64,000 bases of DNA from Punica granatum (Eukaryota; Streptophyta; Magnoliopsida; Myrtales; Lythraceae), in assembly GCF_007655135.1 (NCBI RefSeq), contig NC_045128.1:14524230-14588229 (forward strand), written 5' to 3'. The notes below the pieces were generated by a model. The model saw nothing but the letters and a program-made list of their open reading frames with translations, was not told the DNA's origin and searched no databases. Shown here piece after piece: positions 34,698-47,671 of the stretch. How positions within the stretch are numbered: position 1 is the stretch's first letter; every line of letters starts with the position of its first letter. The position numbers and the translations under genes were made by a program.

Positions 34698-37600
34698 ATC
34701 ACTCTCTACCACCAGCTGTTGCCGCCTACCACCATTTCACCCGCTGCTGCCCTTCTGATCACTCTCTACAACTAGTCTCCTTTATGCGATGGCCTAAGGC
34801 GGTTCCTCCACCCATTGCCTAGTCTTGTCCTCCGAATGGAAACATGCCCTATTGCTGTTAAATCAGAATACCGACAAACCACCTGAGAATTGCTCGTGAG
34901 AAAACGGATCATCAAGAACAAATAGATAAGTCCTCGAGTTATGAGTACTTAATTTTGACCATCCGTACCTATTTTTAAAATTTGTACGAGTTAATTGGCA
35001 ATATTTCTCCTTGCGGAGACGCACGTGTAAAACGGATTTCGAAAAAAATGTGACGCCTACTCTCCGAAGACCTTATTTTAAATCTAATTACTCGTAATTT
35101 TTAATAAAAAAAGGCACGATAAATTTTATCCGATTAAAATCCTTTGATTCATATATTTTATCCAACAGGACAAGACGGAGAAAAAGATATTTTCACGTAG
35201 CGAAAATATTCATGTCGAGGTGGTTTCTAGTTAGAAAATATTTTCTAAATTGAGGATATTTTTTGATAATTTTGTACCCTCCAATGTGCCTTAAAAATCA
35301 TAAAAAGGGTGACAATGAAAGATTTTTGAAAGTCTGAGGGCGAATGTGTTATTTTTGCCAGACCAAACCAATTCAGTTCAACTTATTCAAGTGAGCTCCC
35401 ATTGAGGTGGAAATTTAGAATAAGGGCGCTGTTTGTTCTAGTGGGGCACGGGTACTAATCGGGCCACGCGGTTTGCTCCCCCGTAGCTCGAATACTAACT
35501 GCACCGCGCGGTTACTAGCTGCGTCTGCGGGCTAGTTGTCCCAACGGACATGTTCGAACAGCTGGATCTGTCCAGAGCTCTCAAATTTTCATAAATAAAT
35601 TACATTTTGTTCCTTGACCTGTCGAATTTTACAAAACACTCGACTCTCATTTCCCTATAAATAGAGGGTCATTTGTAGATTTTTGGACTTTTCATCATTC
35701 TCATGTGTTGAGACCTGTCAAATTACTGACCCAAAATTCCTAAATTAAGCGTAGGTTCTTGTAATTAGTAGGATTTTTGAAGAGCTTAGTGCCCGATTTC
35801 GACGATTCCAAGCTCGGTGATTTGAAATTTGCCTGAACTAAGGTGAGAAAGGCGACAAGCGCCTCTATCCAGAGCTGGAACCGAGCTATTTAGCTCGTGT
35901 TTTGGTTGATTTGGGTTTTAATTACGTGTATATGTATAGATTAGATGACTAGGTGGGTAGATTGTGTATATTAAAGCCTAATTAGGATTAATTGGATAGT
36001 ATCATGCTTAATTAGGATCAAACTTGACAATTTAATCTTGATTGTGCTTGGGAAGAGACTAATTGCATGTTAATTGGACTCGATTTGGTGTTAATTGAGT
36101 TGATTCATGTATAATTAGGACAGATTAGTTGTAACTAACTTGTATATGTGCTAATTAGTTTCTAATCGGATTAAATCGTGCTTAATTACTCGTGATAACA
36201 TTCTGGTCGTGTGGTGATTTAGTCCAATTTGGGGTCAATTGAGTCTAATTAGGCTTGAATTGTGTGTAATCGGCTTACCCACAAACTTGGCTATGAGTAA
36301 TTAGGCTTGAATTAGCTTAATTTGGGGAAATTAGCATAAAATCGGGCTTTGTAACATTCTGTAATTTTCCTTAAATTAGGCTAGGGGAGCTAATTTGGTG
36401 ATTTGTAGCTTGATTAGGCTTAATTAGGTGTGATTAACTTCCTATTACTTAAGATCTTGCTTAATTAGGTTCAAATAGCTTTAATTAGCTCAAAATCAAC
36501 CTCTTAAACATGATAGAAATTTTTTGCCGAAATGATTCGAGTCTTAATTGATCGATTTAAGGGCTATTATGCTTAATTAGGTGTTAATTATGTTGATTAT
36601 TCATTCCCCTTGTGTAATAGGGCTTAATTGTGTCCAATTCCTATAATTTGTGCTTCAATTGATGTATCGAGCTCATGAATGTATGAATGATGTGTACGGC
36701 CGAGTGGATTAGGGTCCAATTGAGTTCGATTTCGCTTACTTAGAGTCTAATTATGAGAAATTAGACCAATTCAGATGAAATTGACTTAATTAGTGTTTCA
36801 GCCTTATGAATCATAGTCCAATCGAGTCTAATTGAGTGTCCTTAGGTTTGATTAAGTGTAAGTAGTCAGGATTGAGTGTATGACCGAAGTTGTATGTGAT
36901 TATTCGAGTCAAAATTGGTCAAACTGTGAAAATTGTAAGTTAATTTGTAATAATTATGTATACTTTGCCTAATTCATGGGTTTGGGCTAATTAGTGATTT
37001 AATTAGGAGTCTTAGGACCTATGAAGGTCTTCGTGATCTTGAGGGTGTATCATTAGGACTTGGGGTTTCCTCAACATGATTAAAGTCAACCACTTGGATT
37101 AATTGGAATAATAATTCGGTCTTTTGAGTGTAAATCGGTTAAAAGGGGTAATCATGTGTATTGACACATGTCACGGTGATTAAGAATAATTAACTAATTA
37201 ATTGAGTCTTAGGATCTAAATGAAAGGTCAAATTGACCTTGAGGGATTAAGATCATTTTTGTAGAATTTGAAAATTAATTGGATAATTCATGTAAACAAG
37301 ACTTTGTTGATAAAATCAGACATAAATCGGAAAACCGTGAATAAAAATTAGTAGATATAGGAAATTAATTTAGAAATTTTCTAGGTTAGGGGCATAGGCC
37401 CATATTTCCTTTTCGGGCTTTAGGCGCCACTTGGCCCATTGGGTGAATACTTCGCATGAATATATGGTCCATGTATGTATGTTGGCCTAAATATATGGTC
37501 CATTTATCTTTCTTGGTCTGAATGTGTAGCCCGTTATTCAAGAGTCGGATTGTATAATTATTTAAGCATGTATATCGTGCGGAGTCTGTAATTCATTCTT

Positions 37601-38149
37601 TAAATTCCTTGTACATTCGCAAATCCACTCAACCGTAGGATTAAATAACTTGGCTATAAATGATAAAAAGTGTTACAACTAGTAGGAGCTCAAGAGGGTA
37701 CCGAAAAGAGCAAGTTTTTGGCTTGCAGACATATCTCTAACAAATTCCCCAAACTTATTTCTCTGGTTAGAAAGACCGAGTCAAACTTAAATCCTCATGC
37801 GATTAGTATCCTGACCCCGAGGCGACTTAGGTGGCTCATCAGCCAAATAAAACGGTATAGTGGCGACTCCAATCCCGATTGAGTCTCAGGCAATGTGAAC
37901 TAATAGAACACTTAAGTAATAAGTTGATGGCGGATGCCCAAAAATCACGCCGTGTGACAACTATATATCATGTGTGCTTTAATTTTGCCTTTTTCAAGTA
38001 TCAGTTTTACCAAGTCTCTATGGATTAAAAGGTTGATTCTTTTTTCAAGATAAGAATATAATATGTCACTTCGAGTCATTCGTTTGTTTCTTATAAAGGA
38101 ATAAGATTTTTTGGTCATCAATTCTAGTATTATTACGAATCAAATCCTT
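34698..38149. other. AT-rich non-coding block with recurring TTAATTAGG, possible old LTR
   Basis: From about 35900 to 37350 the sequence is saturated with TTAATTAGG/AATTAGGCTTAATT variants. Near the right side is GTGGCGACTCCAATCCC (about 37860), then GCCGTGTGACA, which resembles the 3' part of plant gypsy LTRs. No matching target duplication, primer binding site or coding domain was found, so an LTR remnant is only a suggestion. Short reading frames here have no known domain. Confidence 0.35.
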
Positions 38150-38540
38150 CATTGGCATTCAGGGTATATATACTAAATGAGAAAAATATGATCTTAACTT
38201 TGTACATTTTTTTTTAGTTTCAATTGGCAACATACTTTATGCTAAGAGTTAAGGCTAACTGGTACAAAGTTGCTTGGGTGCTTATAGGAAGGAGAGTGAG
38301 GCGAAAAAGGAAAAAGGCATGTAAAAAGACCGTGACAATACTTTGATACATTTTGACAAAAAAGGTTGTCATGCGCATTTTGACAACATGTTGACATTTT
38401 TTTTATATTAAAGTATACTTTTGCTATAATGACACCAACTTAATATGAATTGACATGGCATGTGATGATAAGTGCATCCGGGAAAATAAGTGGATCAAAG
38501 TTCAATAGTAATTGTCCAGTTTCATAGAGCATAGCAACAC
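38150..38540 (+). repeat. 390-bp direct repeat, right copy
   Basis: Partner of 34310-34697. The two copies bracket the AT-rich block and could be terminal repeats of a non-coding element or a segmental duplication. Confidence 0.75.
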
Positions 38541-39756
38541 TATTTTTTCTAAGATTGAAGAGATATATGTTAAAATTAGATTTTGGTTTAATTTTTTTTT
38601 GGTTTGTAACTATTTAATGTTAGTTGTATGCAATGCAAATGTTGATTCTCCCAATGAGGAGGTTCTTGATAAAATTACATAGTTTAATAATGAATAAAAA
38701 AGATGCCAAGAGGGATCTTATGATGCCATTAGAACCATCAATATTAGAGAAACTACTAAAACAAAGGTATCAATGCAACTATAAGAGAGGCAAAATTCAA
38801 TCTAATTGAAATCTTCTAAGATTGAAAAGATGACATTTGTTTTCTTCCTTTTATTTCAAATGGCACCACAAATTTTGCAAGCAGCCAAGGAGTGATTGGC
38901 AGAGGGTGTAAGTGTCCCAGAGTCGAAGAAGTTGTCAAGAAGGTGAAGTGGAAGAATCACTGGCAGAGGGTATTTTAGGACATAGTGGATGATATTCGAA
39001 CCAATAATATGTTATTCTTTGTAGCAGAGGTAGAACTTTTATTTGTTTCTCTACTTTTATCTTTATGTGATTTAGCGTTCTCTCAATTTTAAGAGGCAAA
39101 ACTCGTTGAAATTATGAAGCATATGGAAGAGGTGCTTGTAGAAGTACATCCCTACCATAGTTTTTAAAATTAGAACGAAAGTTGAACCGGTTAAGTCATG
39201 GGTTAATGGGTTTTTTAGGTCAACTAAGTTCAATGGATTGGACCGAATTTGAGAAAGATTATTAATAATTTACAAATATATGTAATTTAATAATCTAATT
39301 AGTTAAAAAATGAGGGATTTAAGGTTGAATACATCTTTATTTTTTCATCTTCAATAACTGAAAAAAAAAAATACAAAAGAAAAATATAAAGTGAGCTGCT
39401 ATCGTACTCTCCTTTCTATCTCCACTAAAATTTTCCTACATTCAAAGCAAAAGAAAGCTCATAGAGGAAGAGACCCCTCCAACTCCTGCTTTTTTCGATC
39501 CTGCCTATTTAATTAAAGTTATGGTAAAGCTCGGTGGTCTATGAGGTCGGTGACTCCTTTCCCCCTCTCTCTACCTCTCCCACCACTCCCTTTTCCTCTC
39601 GTTGAAGTTCCGTGCTGCTGTCTACCCTCAAATCCCTCGCCTTCGAGCTCGAAGAGAGAAAAGGAGAAAACCTCGAGCACTGGTGGCCATATCCCAACCA
39701 CCATTGTTGATATACGGCGGTCATCTTCCTCACTTGGCCGCTGAAAGGAAGCTCAA
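38541..39756. other. Intergenic, no gene seen
   Basis: Contains short open frames (for example near 38624-38809 and 39541-39744) without recognisable domains, and A-rich tracts. Nothing can be named. Confidence 0.45.
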
Positions 39757-39827
39757 ATTAGAACCCACATGGGAACATGCACACATGACAACGTTTGGTG
39801 ACACATGGTGAAAACTAGAGAGACCAA
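39757..39827 (+). repeat. Dispersed repeat, copy E (fragment)
   Basis: Carries only the CACATG motif cluster (AGAACCCACATGGGAACATG through GTGACACATGG to GAGAGACCAAAAT) and breaks off. The next part of the unit, AGATTCGAATAA, appears only at about 43455, 3.6 kb away. Confidence 0.65.
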
Positions 39828-40276
39828 AATAAGAATCTTCCAACATTTCTAACCAAAATGACAATCTGTCACTAATTTAACTGAAATGACCATTTTCTAA
39901 CAAGATGACACCAAACTATCCAAATTCCGTTCTAACCAAAATAACAAGCTACAAGACCAAACTTATCAGCAATAATTGTACCAATAAGAGGGCAGTCTGC
40001 TTTCTGTTTTGCTGGTCAATAGCACGTTCCATCATTTATGTTGTGCTCTGGTTCTCGGCCTCTACTGTTGCTCTTGATGCACATCTCTCTGCCGGTTACT
40101 CTACAAATTGTTATGTATGTGAGTTTGTTATTGTTGTTTATTCTTTTGCACTTGAGCTCCTGCTTGTTTTTGGACTGCTGCACTGTCCTCCATGCCTCCC
40201 TCTGTATACCCTCATATGCTCACCAAGCATCTAAAACAGCATATACAAGCACATAAATATCATCCAATAAGTTTTA

Positions 40277-40278
40277 TA

Positions 40279-40310
<32 letters not shown>
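40277..40310. repeat. AT/AC compound microsatellite
   Basis: A run of TA repeats followed by AC repeats in intergenic sequence. Confidence 0.9.
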
Positions 40311-40953
40311 TTATAGTGTTTATTCAGCTACACTTACATGAATATAATTCAGTCTACTTTCACCATGTAGGATTCCTAACCTTTTGTAGGCTTGTGCTAT
40401 TTCTCTATGTATAAGTGTCTCCAATGTGAGTTCTCCTTTCCTGTTTGCTTGAGATGTTTCACTCCTTCGAATTTGTAAATGGAATCACTTTAATAATACT
40501 AGTATATTTACAAGAAAAATGATTATATAAATAAAAGCCAAAACCTATAGGTTTGGCCTGCCTCCATAAATTGAAGGCTATTACTTGTACTATGGCCTGA
40601 ATCTCCACTGATTGTGATTGCCTTAGCTCTATGTTCCCTCTCTTTACTACCCCCATTTTGGTCATGCTGCTCTATTGAAGGGTACCCTAATCTCGGGTAG
40701 CTTGGTTGCCCTTGCTTTGGTCAGATTGCTCTACAATGCCCCCAAATCCAGAAGTTTTCCCATGTTTAGTGATAACATGGCTTCCCATGTTCTAGTCCAC
40801 TTGACTGTCGATGTTTTGGTCCACTTGTTCAGTGGGCCTTACTTTAAGTAAAACTAGAAGTAACTTGAATTTTAATGAAATAACCAAGAAATAACTTACT
40901 TCGGGAGCTGTTTCAGAGTGTCTTTCTAGGCATGTCCGTCTGTTATGATCATA

Positions 40954-42825
40954 CTAGTAACATACGCTGTACTTCATCTCCGTTCCTTTCCTTGATAATT
41001 TATCACCACTAGGTTCTGGTTCTTGCTCACTAATGTACTTCTTTCTCTTTTTCTTTGGCCTCCTTGGTTGTTTTTTCACATTGGGAGGGAATAATGGATC
41101 TCCTTGCGGCTTGCCCCATACTTTCTTCATGTTCAATGGCTTCAAGGGTTGTGCATAGGTTTTGAGGTATATTTCTTTCTTCTGCATCTCATTGACATAG
41201 TTTTCAGGGGTCTCCGTCAATCTATTAGTGCAGCTAATAGCATGGAGGTATGGAATTCCTATCAAATTCCACTTTCTACAAGTGTAGGTCCTGGCAAGTA
41301 AGTTCACAATAAATCTATTCCCAAAGTGGCCAACCTCGAATGTTGAATGTCCACATATGTGGGCTCACAGAACCTAGAGCTAAAAGTATTTTTCTCAAGC
41401 ACCTTTCTTATCCTAGGGCGAAGCTCATCAGCGGAGGCCCTACACTTATCTCTATTATTAGTTATCCTCTGCATCATTGCAATTCTAATGTTTTCCATCA
41501 TATCTATGATAGGCTTACTCCTAGCAAGCAAAATGAAATTATTAAAACACTCTCATATATTGTAGTCAAACACATCATACTTGGGCCATTCATTAATATA
41601 TGCACGACAGAACTTGCGGACATCAATCCCCTCCGCATTCAGCACTCTCATTTCAGCCACTGTGTTCTCAAACATTGCCACAATAGTACTCCTAACATCC
41701 ATCTAAACTAATCACTGGTCTACACCCTTCTAGAAATCCCCTCCTTAAGGAATCAAAACATACATAAAATCTCTTAAAACCTAACAAGTGAGTTAGTTGT
41801 CCCTCTGTCAAATACAAGGATCAAATGTGATGTTCTTGTATACCTTATTCAACTCTGCCACATAAGAGGGCGGCAGGTGATAGTGCTCATATATAGTCCC
41901 TTGAAGCATCTTCCCCACAAGTGACATGGTTCTATAACAAGTGGCCTTTGAAACTATAACCCCAAACTTCTAGTTAACTTCTCGCATTAAATCTGAAACC
42001 TTGAAATCCATATTCATTCAAAACTTCTATAAAAAGTGTTTGGCTAGCCAATCATACGTAAGTTGATTATTCCTTGGATCCCTACTACATGAGTATAATC
42101 AGTCAACGTTTTAACTTGAAATGGCTCTCTCTTCAGGGCCCAGATAGCATATATTCTCAATGGGTAGTTTGCTTTGCAAATTGCCTCTATCTTGTTCTCC
42201 CCTGACTTTAAGAAACATAGAGAAAAGTCATTATAAATGGCATAATTTTTCTGAGCATTCCTAAACTGAGTAGGACTCTCAAACATCAAGCCTTTTACAA
42301 ACTTTAAGCTGGCCATTGCACACTTGGCTTTGAAGACCTGAAGCCCCTTAAGCCTCTTACTGCTTCGTCCCTCACCATCACTTATATTGGGAATGACTCA
42401 TCACTAAAATCAACATGCTCCTCACTCTCATATCCTTCTTGTGCTCTGTCCCTGCTCTAGTCTATCTGCCCCTGCCTTGCTCTATTTCTCTGGCTCTTCT
42501 TCATTCTCTGACTTTAAACAAACTTGTTATACTCATCATCATTACTTGAATAAGCATCACTTTCCTTTCCTTCTGCGAGTGGACAATAATCAATATCATC
42601 GTCGTCATCATCATCATCTTCTCCACCCTCAACCAACCAGTCAACATCATTAATATCAGCATCACCATCAACATGAAGAACACCATCTACAACATGATCA
42701 CCATCGTCATTTCTCCACGAGTGATAATCATCGGAGTCTTTCCTATCAGCTTCAACATAAACATATGTCATCTCATATTTTATCCCAAACTCAGTCATCT
42801 CCGAAACTTCTATATTTGTATTCAT
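40954..42825 (-). pseudogene. MuDR-type (MULE) transposase, broken
   Basis: Minus-strand fragments follow the order of a plant MULE transposase. An Asp-rich N-terminal region (42825-42514) comes first. A DNA-binding segment (42316-42044) reads FVKGLMFESPTQFRNAQKNY and YPLRIYAIW. Next is GCRPVISLDG (about 41735-41705), the lead-in to the DDE catalytic domain. The late part around ARSKPIIDMMENIRI (41525-41480) follows, then the SWIM finger CRKWNLIGIPYLHAISC and a Lys-rich tail KQPRRPKKKRKK (41280-41040). Stops and frame changes separate the pieces. Going from the GLDG region straight to the late region skips the catalytic core, so about 150-200 residues seem deleted. Terminal inverted repeats were not found. 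Confidence 0.8.
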
Positions 42826-43449
42826 TTCTCTCGGACTAGCCTCTCAACTTTTGAGGGACTACATACTACATCTTCTTCAGTTCTTTATAGCCATATCACA
42901 TCTTTTTCTGTTCTTTATAACCAAAGTTATCCAATATTCCTCTTAGTTCAAACCACAACATATTATCCCAGTCTTTAGCTAATATGGTTCTTTGACCTCC
43001 CAAATATCTCACAGCAGGCTTGAAATGCATCACCATGGTGAAGAATTAAGCCAAACTATGTTCCCTTGTTCAAGCATTAAATAATGGATTCAGTTGGCAG
43101 TTCTCTTCATTCAAATATTTTCTTCATCAAGCAAAACATTGATTTACTTACAGTATCCTTCATAATTTCGAAGATTATAAAAGGAATGGAGGGAACAAAC
43201 TCGGGACCACAGACCACCACCTGCAAACCAGTAGGAATTTCTTAAGCAATTTGTCAGCTTCCAATGCAGAAAGAGAAAACAAGAAGCTTCCTACGCAATA
43301 AAGAAACAGGCAAAACTCGAGTCCACAACTCAAGGAGGAATCCGACAATAGAGAACCCTCCCACCTTCGATTTGCTGCAATTTGGGACCAATGACACTGT
43401 GTTACTGCCAATCAAGAGCACTAGCTCAGCTTCCTCTATGTAATGCCAC
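42826..43449. other. Region upstream of the MULE transposase remnant, no gene seen
   Basis: On the minus strand this is the leader side of the transposase. It may hold the element's 5' end, but no inverted repeat partner was identified near 39.83 or 40.9 kb. Confidence 0.4.
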
Positions 43450-43905
43450 CTCCATAGATAGATTCGAATAAGTAAGTTCATGTAATTAAAGTGAATAACT
43501 TTTTTTAGAATAGCAATTGTTTTTGTATTAAGGAGTTCGGAAATGATATTTTTTTTATCAATTGTTTATGTAAGTAATATTTGTAATTAAGGGTAAACAA
43601 TTATTTCTAAATAGCAATTTGAAGATGAATCTTTTTTTTTTTAAATCAATTGCTATGCAATTAAAGACTTTGGCTGTGCCAGGGAGAGATCAATGTGTGT
43701 GTGTTTTTTTTTTAGAAATAGTAATTATATAATTAAGACACTTCAACAAATGATAGCACATGATAAAACCCACATAAAAACTTCGACACATGGCAACATA
43801 TTACAATGCTTGGCGACAGATGATAGAAGATGGAAAAGCCATAAATTACACGTGGCAAAACCTGATTAATAGTTTCGATCATTATATATTATGTATAGAC
43901 TCGTA
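43450..43905 (+). repeat. Dispersed ABRE-containing repeat, copy F
   Basis: Full-length unit with the landmarks of copies A-C, including GGAGAGATCAATGTG and ATTACACGTGGCAAAACCTG (about 43850). It lies about 420 bp beyond the 3' end of the Alfin-like gene. Confidence 0.8.
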
Positions 43906-44325
43906 ATTTTCTATCTAACTTTCAAAATCTTTTGAAATATATATAACATCTAATAAATTTCTCATCACATACCCGAATCAAGCGGCCAAAAAATCCTATA
44001 CCATCAAACATTCTGCCTCTCGCAGCGTCCATCAACCAACATGCCAGAAATAACATGGAAGCTGAAAGCAACAATACGAATAGAAAAGAATACAGACAAA
44101 ACCTCAGGGATCGTTAAACTACATATATATCTAAAGGCAGTAGCATCCGAGAATGCCAAAAGTGTTTCGGTCCATCAAGTGTTTCCTACACGACAAGCAC
44201 AAAATGAAAACTACCCAACCACTAAAAGAGTTAGTTTAGTTCCTCCAATTAACACAGAATTACATTTGGGGGTGACCAAGACCTACCCGTCCCTTCTTCC
44301 CCTTTTCCTTTACTTTCATTTATTG
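43906..44325 (-). other. Probable 3' UTR and downstream region of the Alfin-like gene
   Basis: Non-coding sequence after the stop codon at 44328-44326 on the minus strand. The open frame on the plus strand here is antisense to the last exon and has no domain. Confidence 0.4.
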
Positions 44326-47300
44326 TCAAGGCCGAACCCTCTTGTTGCTGCAGGAGGGACATTTGTACTGCTTGATGTGCTCTGCTCGGGCAGGAGTTAT
44401 TTTCACGCACTTCCCGTGGAACCACTTCTCGCAGATGTCGCAGCAGATCCAAAACTCGTCTGCAGCATAGTTCTCCCCGCAGGCCCCACACAAGGTGTCC
44501 CCGTGCTCCTCCTCCTCTTCCTCGTCTAGGCCCTCATCCTCTTCCTTTGACTGCATTGCCTTTGAGTCCTTGCCTGACTCCGACGATCTCTGTTTTTCCA
44601 ATTGCGTGATTGTAAAGTCATGAGTGTGGATTTGCAGGCATATTCATAGCAAGCAAGCATTCCATAACCAAAAAGTAGATTTCAAAAATTAGAAACTGTA
44701 ACACCACATTTTCCCTCACCCTCTACTCAAGCACATAGTGCACACTTGATGATCCCTCCATCCCTCGCTCTGGACTATAAGTATATGCTAAAAGATCTTC
44801 TACATATTCTAGTAGCTAAGCCACACAATGAACATTCATTTGACTCCATACAGGACTTGACATTTGTTCCACCCTAAACCCTTATTTATCAAGAACAAAT
44901 GCAAAAACCAGATATATGCTGATCATTCAGAAAGGCTTTCTAAATAACTAATAAACAACTCTACTTTCAAATATTTATGGATAAATCTTGCCAACAATGG
45001 CAAACATAAAATGTTCCAAAACTGAGACTGGTGAACAAAACCATCAACTCAGGGATGTTGCCAGATTAATAACAATCTCTGAAAGTCCACATAAATTCTA
45101 AACATCTGAAAAGCAAAATGAGCCAAAGCTCCTCATAGAAAACAGTGGAGTACTACAACGTCAGATGGGTTCTATTAAGGGAATATGCACGCTTGCTAGG
45201 TAGCCATTAGAACGCATTACGTCCTAGAAAGTCTGGTGGCATCATAGAGGCATCCTTAAAACAAAATCAGCCAAATACAGCCAAAGGCACATTAGTTGAC
45301 GGCTTCAGAAGAAAGATAAAAGAAGAATCTCTTACCCCTTTTGAGCTTGACTTTGATTTGCTGCTACTGTGATTAGAAACAGATGACTTCTCCTTCGGCA
45401 GTTTCTTTGCAATTCCAGTTACAACTTCAAATATTGTAGGCAAATCATTAACCATGCTAAAAAGACGCTTCCTGCATAAGAGAAATGTAGTAAGTCCCCA
45501 AGATACTAAATCCAGAAATCACAAGCACAGATAAACCACAGCCACGATGAATAACAAACCTGTCAGCCTTATCAAAACCAAATCTGGCACCAAAGTAGAA
45601 TGCCACAGCCAACAACCATGCGTCACTATGAACAGCAACTAAGGACAGCCAGTCCTTCTCCTGCATCCCATCTCTTGCAAAATTGATGCCTAAAGCAGGC
45701 TCGGGCAGCTCTGGGGGCACCTCTTCAGCGGGCAAATTAACTTCCCATGTCTCATTTGGATATCCATAGAGGCAGAGATTTTCCTTCTCTGGAACACATA
45801 GGAAAAAAACCCAGTATACGGATAAAAGATAAATTAGCACAGTTTTCAACAAAAGAAAGATATAGATGTATATGCGTGGAAAAATCAGTCCACTAGCAGC
45901 GAAAACCTCCTAAACAAGAACTAACAGTGTCTCTATCTCTCTCCTCCTCTCTAACAAGAACTAAGAATGTCTCTATCTCTCTCCGCCTCTCTATAAATCC
46001 TTAATAAAATTATGAGCAAACTACAAGCTCTATTTTGAATAATTTCAGATTGGCATTATGAATTAGACCAGCAACTCCTCAGTATAACCGGCTTGTATGC
46101 TAAGCTATATTTTACTAGAATACCAACACTGCTGTCATTCGACATCTTAGTTAAGCAGCTCAAAGAATATGCATAATCAGCTCGATTCATTCAAAAGAAA
46201 TGACTGGAAAATGACAAGAAAACTCCAGGTGAAAGTACAGGTATGCATAAGAAAGTCACCTTTTTTCATAGAAAGTACGTTAGGCCTGCAAGCACCGACT
46301 AATTCATAAAACAGTAAGTCGATTCAAATTGCATCAGCTGAAGAATGAGTTGCAAGGATTAGAGGCTTTTCTATATTAAAGACAGCTTGTACTCAGACGA
46401 ATAAAATGAGAAGCTTTTCCTAGAACCTCAAATCACGTAGCGTTTCAAGATCAAGAGAGGTTATCATGATAGGAAAATGTAATTGCCAGAGGACAGCATC
46501 TAAACATGAATATCAACATAACTGATGGACGGCCCTGACCCTGACAGAGAGATCTGTAGCAAGAGGAACCAAATATGAATAAAATCTTAGTGAAACTATA
46601 AAAATTCTAAATGCATAAGATGGCCACCGATAATTCCTAAGTCGAGCATCGAACAAGATAAACAAAAAACCCGAAGTTATTGCAGATTATAATAATAACT
46701 ATTGCTTGTCACTGATCAAGCCAAAAGGAGGAGAAAAAGCACCACCCAACTGATAAAGTCAGGAAACCTTTTAATTACTAAGCCTTTCCCCCCTTTTCTT
46801 TTCTGGATAAATATTTACTAAGCTCGTCGAACCCACTTACTTGCATTGTCGCGGGATACAAACTAAAGTTCATCTAAGCACATTGTATGCATATATGGTA
46901 CTCATATAGCAGTGCAGCCAAAAGGAGCAAACTTTAACACAATTCACCAAATGCAAACAACAATTTATCGCTTAGAGATGATTTTCTCCCAAGTAATTCA
47001 AAGAAAAAAGAAACCACTACCCTCAGATTAACTAAATAAAGGAGTTCATTAGGATTCAAACTTTTACCCAAAATTGAAAATTTAATTTATGAAAAGAAGA
47101 AGAAGACGACGATGACGACAAGTTAGAAGCCAAAAAATTCAAGAAAGTGAAAACCCTAACCCGGATCACACTGCTGGTAGAATTCCTCAACATCTGCAAG
47201 GGGAGGGCGAACAATAATTATCAGCAACTACTGCGAAATGCAAGAATTCAGAGAAAACGCAGAGAGAGTGGGGGAAATTGGGGAAATAGAAGGCGAGAAG

Positions 47301-47436
47301 AGTGAGTGAGTGAGTGAGCAAGCATGCGAAGAAAGAGACCAGTGGTGAGGGCTTTGATCATGCCGGCGCGGCGGCCCTTGAAGTCCCTGAAGACCTCCTC
47401 CACGGTCCTAGGGTTGTACTGTGCGCCTGCGTCCAT
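44326..47436 (-). CDS. Alfin-like PHD-finger protein (histone H3K4me reader)
   Basis: Five exons on the minus strand, 47436-47340, 47193-47161, 45788-45560, 45471-45336 and 44589-44326, join in frame to 252 codons, the family's normal size. The N-terminal Alfin domain begins [20 protein letters not shown] and continues [20 protein letters not shown] and [20 protein letters not shown] Ser/Lys linker and acidic stretch ([16 protein letters not shown]) lead to the PHD finger at about residues 199-245 with the C4HC3 ligands in place (CGAC, CCDIC, WFHGKC, CPSC). Plant Alfin-like proteins bind H3K4me3/2 and repress or poise genes during germination, root-hair growth and stress (family knowledge). 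The start [11 protein letters not shown] was chosen by family fit; an in-frame ATG six codons upstream (47454) is possible. Intron 2 is 1,372 bp. The gene appears intact. Confidence 0.92.
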
Positions 47437-47660
47437 TCGGGTCAAAGCCAGCAACCGCCCTACTGGAATGGAAACAAAAGGCTCCTCCTTTGGAGCCCCC
47501 AGAGCAGTGAGAGTTGCAGAGTATCAGAAGGAGGGGACGTTAATGGAGCTGTGGACGCAGAGACAGAGCCAAAAGAGCAGACATTTCCCACGGGGAGAGA
47601 GAGAGAGAGAGAGGCAAAAACGAGGACAAGTAGAGGGAGAAAACGATATTAAAAAAAATA
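47437..47660 (-). promoter_or_regulatory. Leader and proximal promoter of the Alfin-like gene
   Basis: On the coding strand the leader contains a TC/CT-rich tract (complement of the GA repeat at about 47599-47613). A foldback MITE begins at 47672, so it lies directly upstream of the probable transcription start. Confidence 0.5.
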
Positions 47661-47671
47661 CAAATATTATT

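Noticed and set aside
34698..37970. Complete LTR of a third retrotransposon
   Set aside because: GTGGCGACTCC and a GTGTGACA end suggest an LTR, but no start with matching 5-bp duplication, no primer site and no second copy were found.
44041..44529. Plus-strand open frame of 162 codons
   Set aside because: It is antisense to the PHD exon of the Alfin-like gene, whose coding frame is strongly supported.
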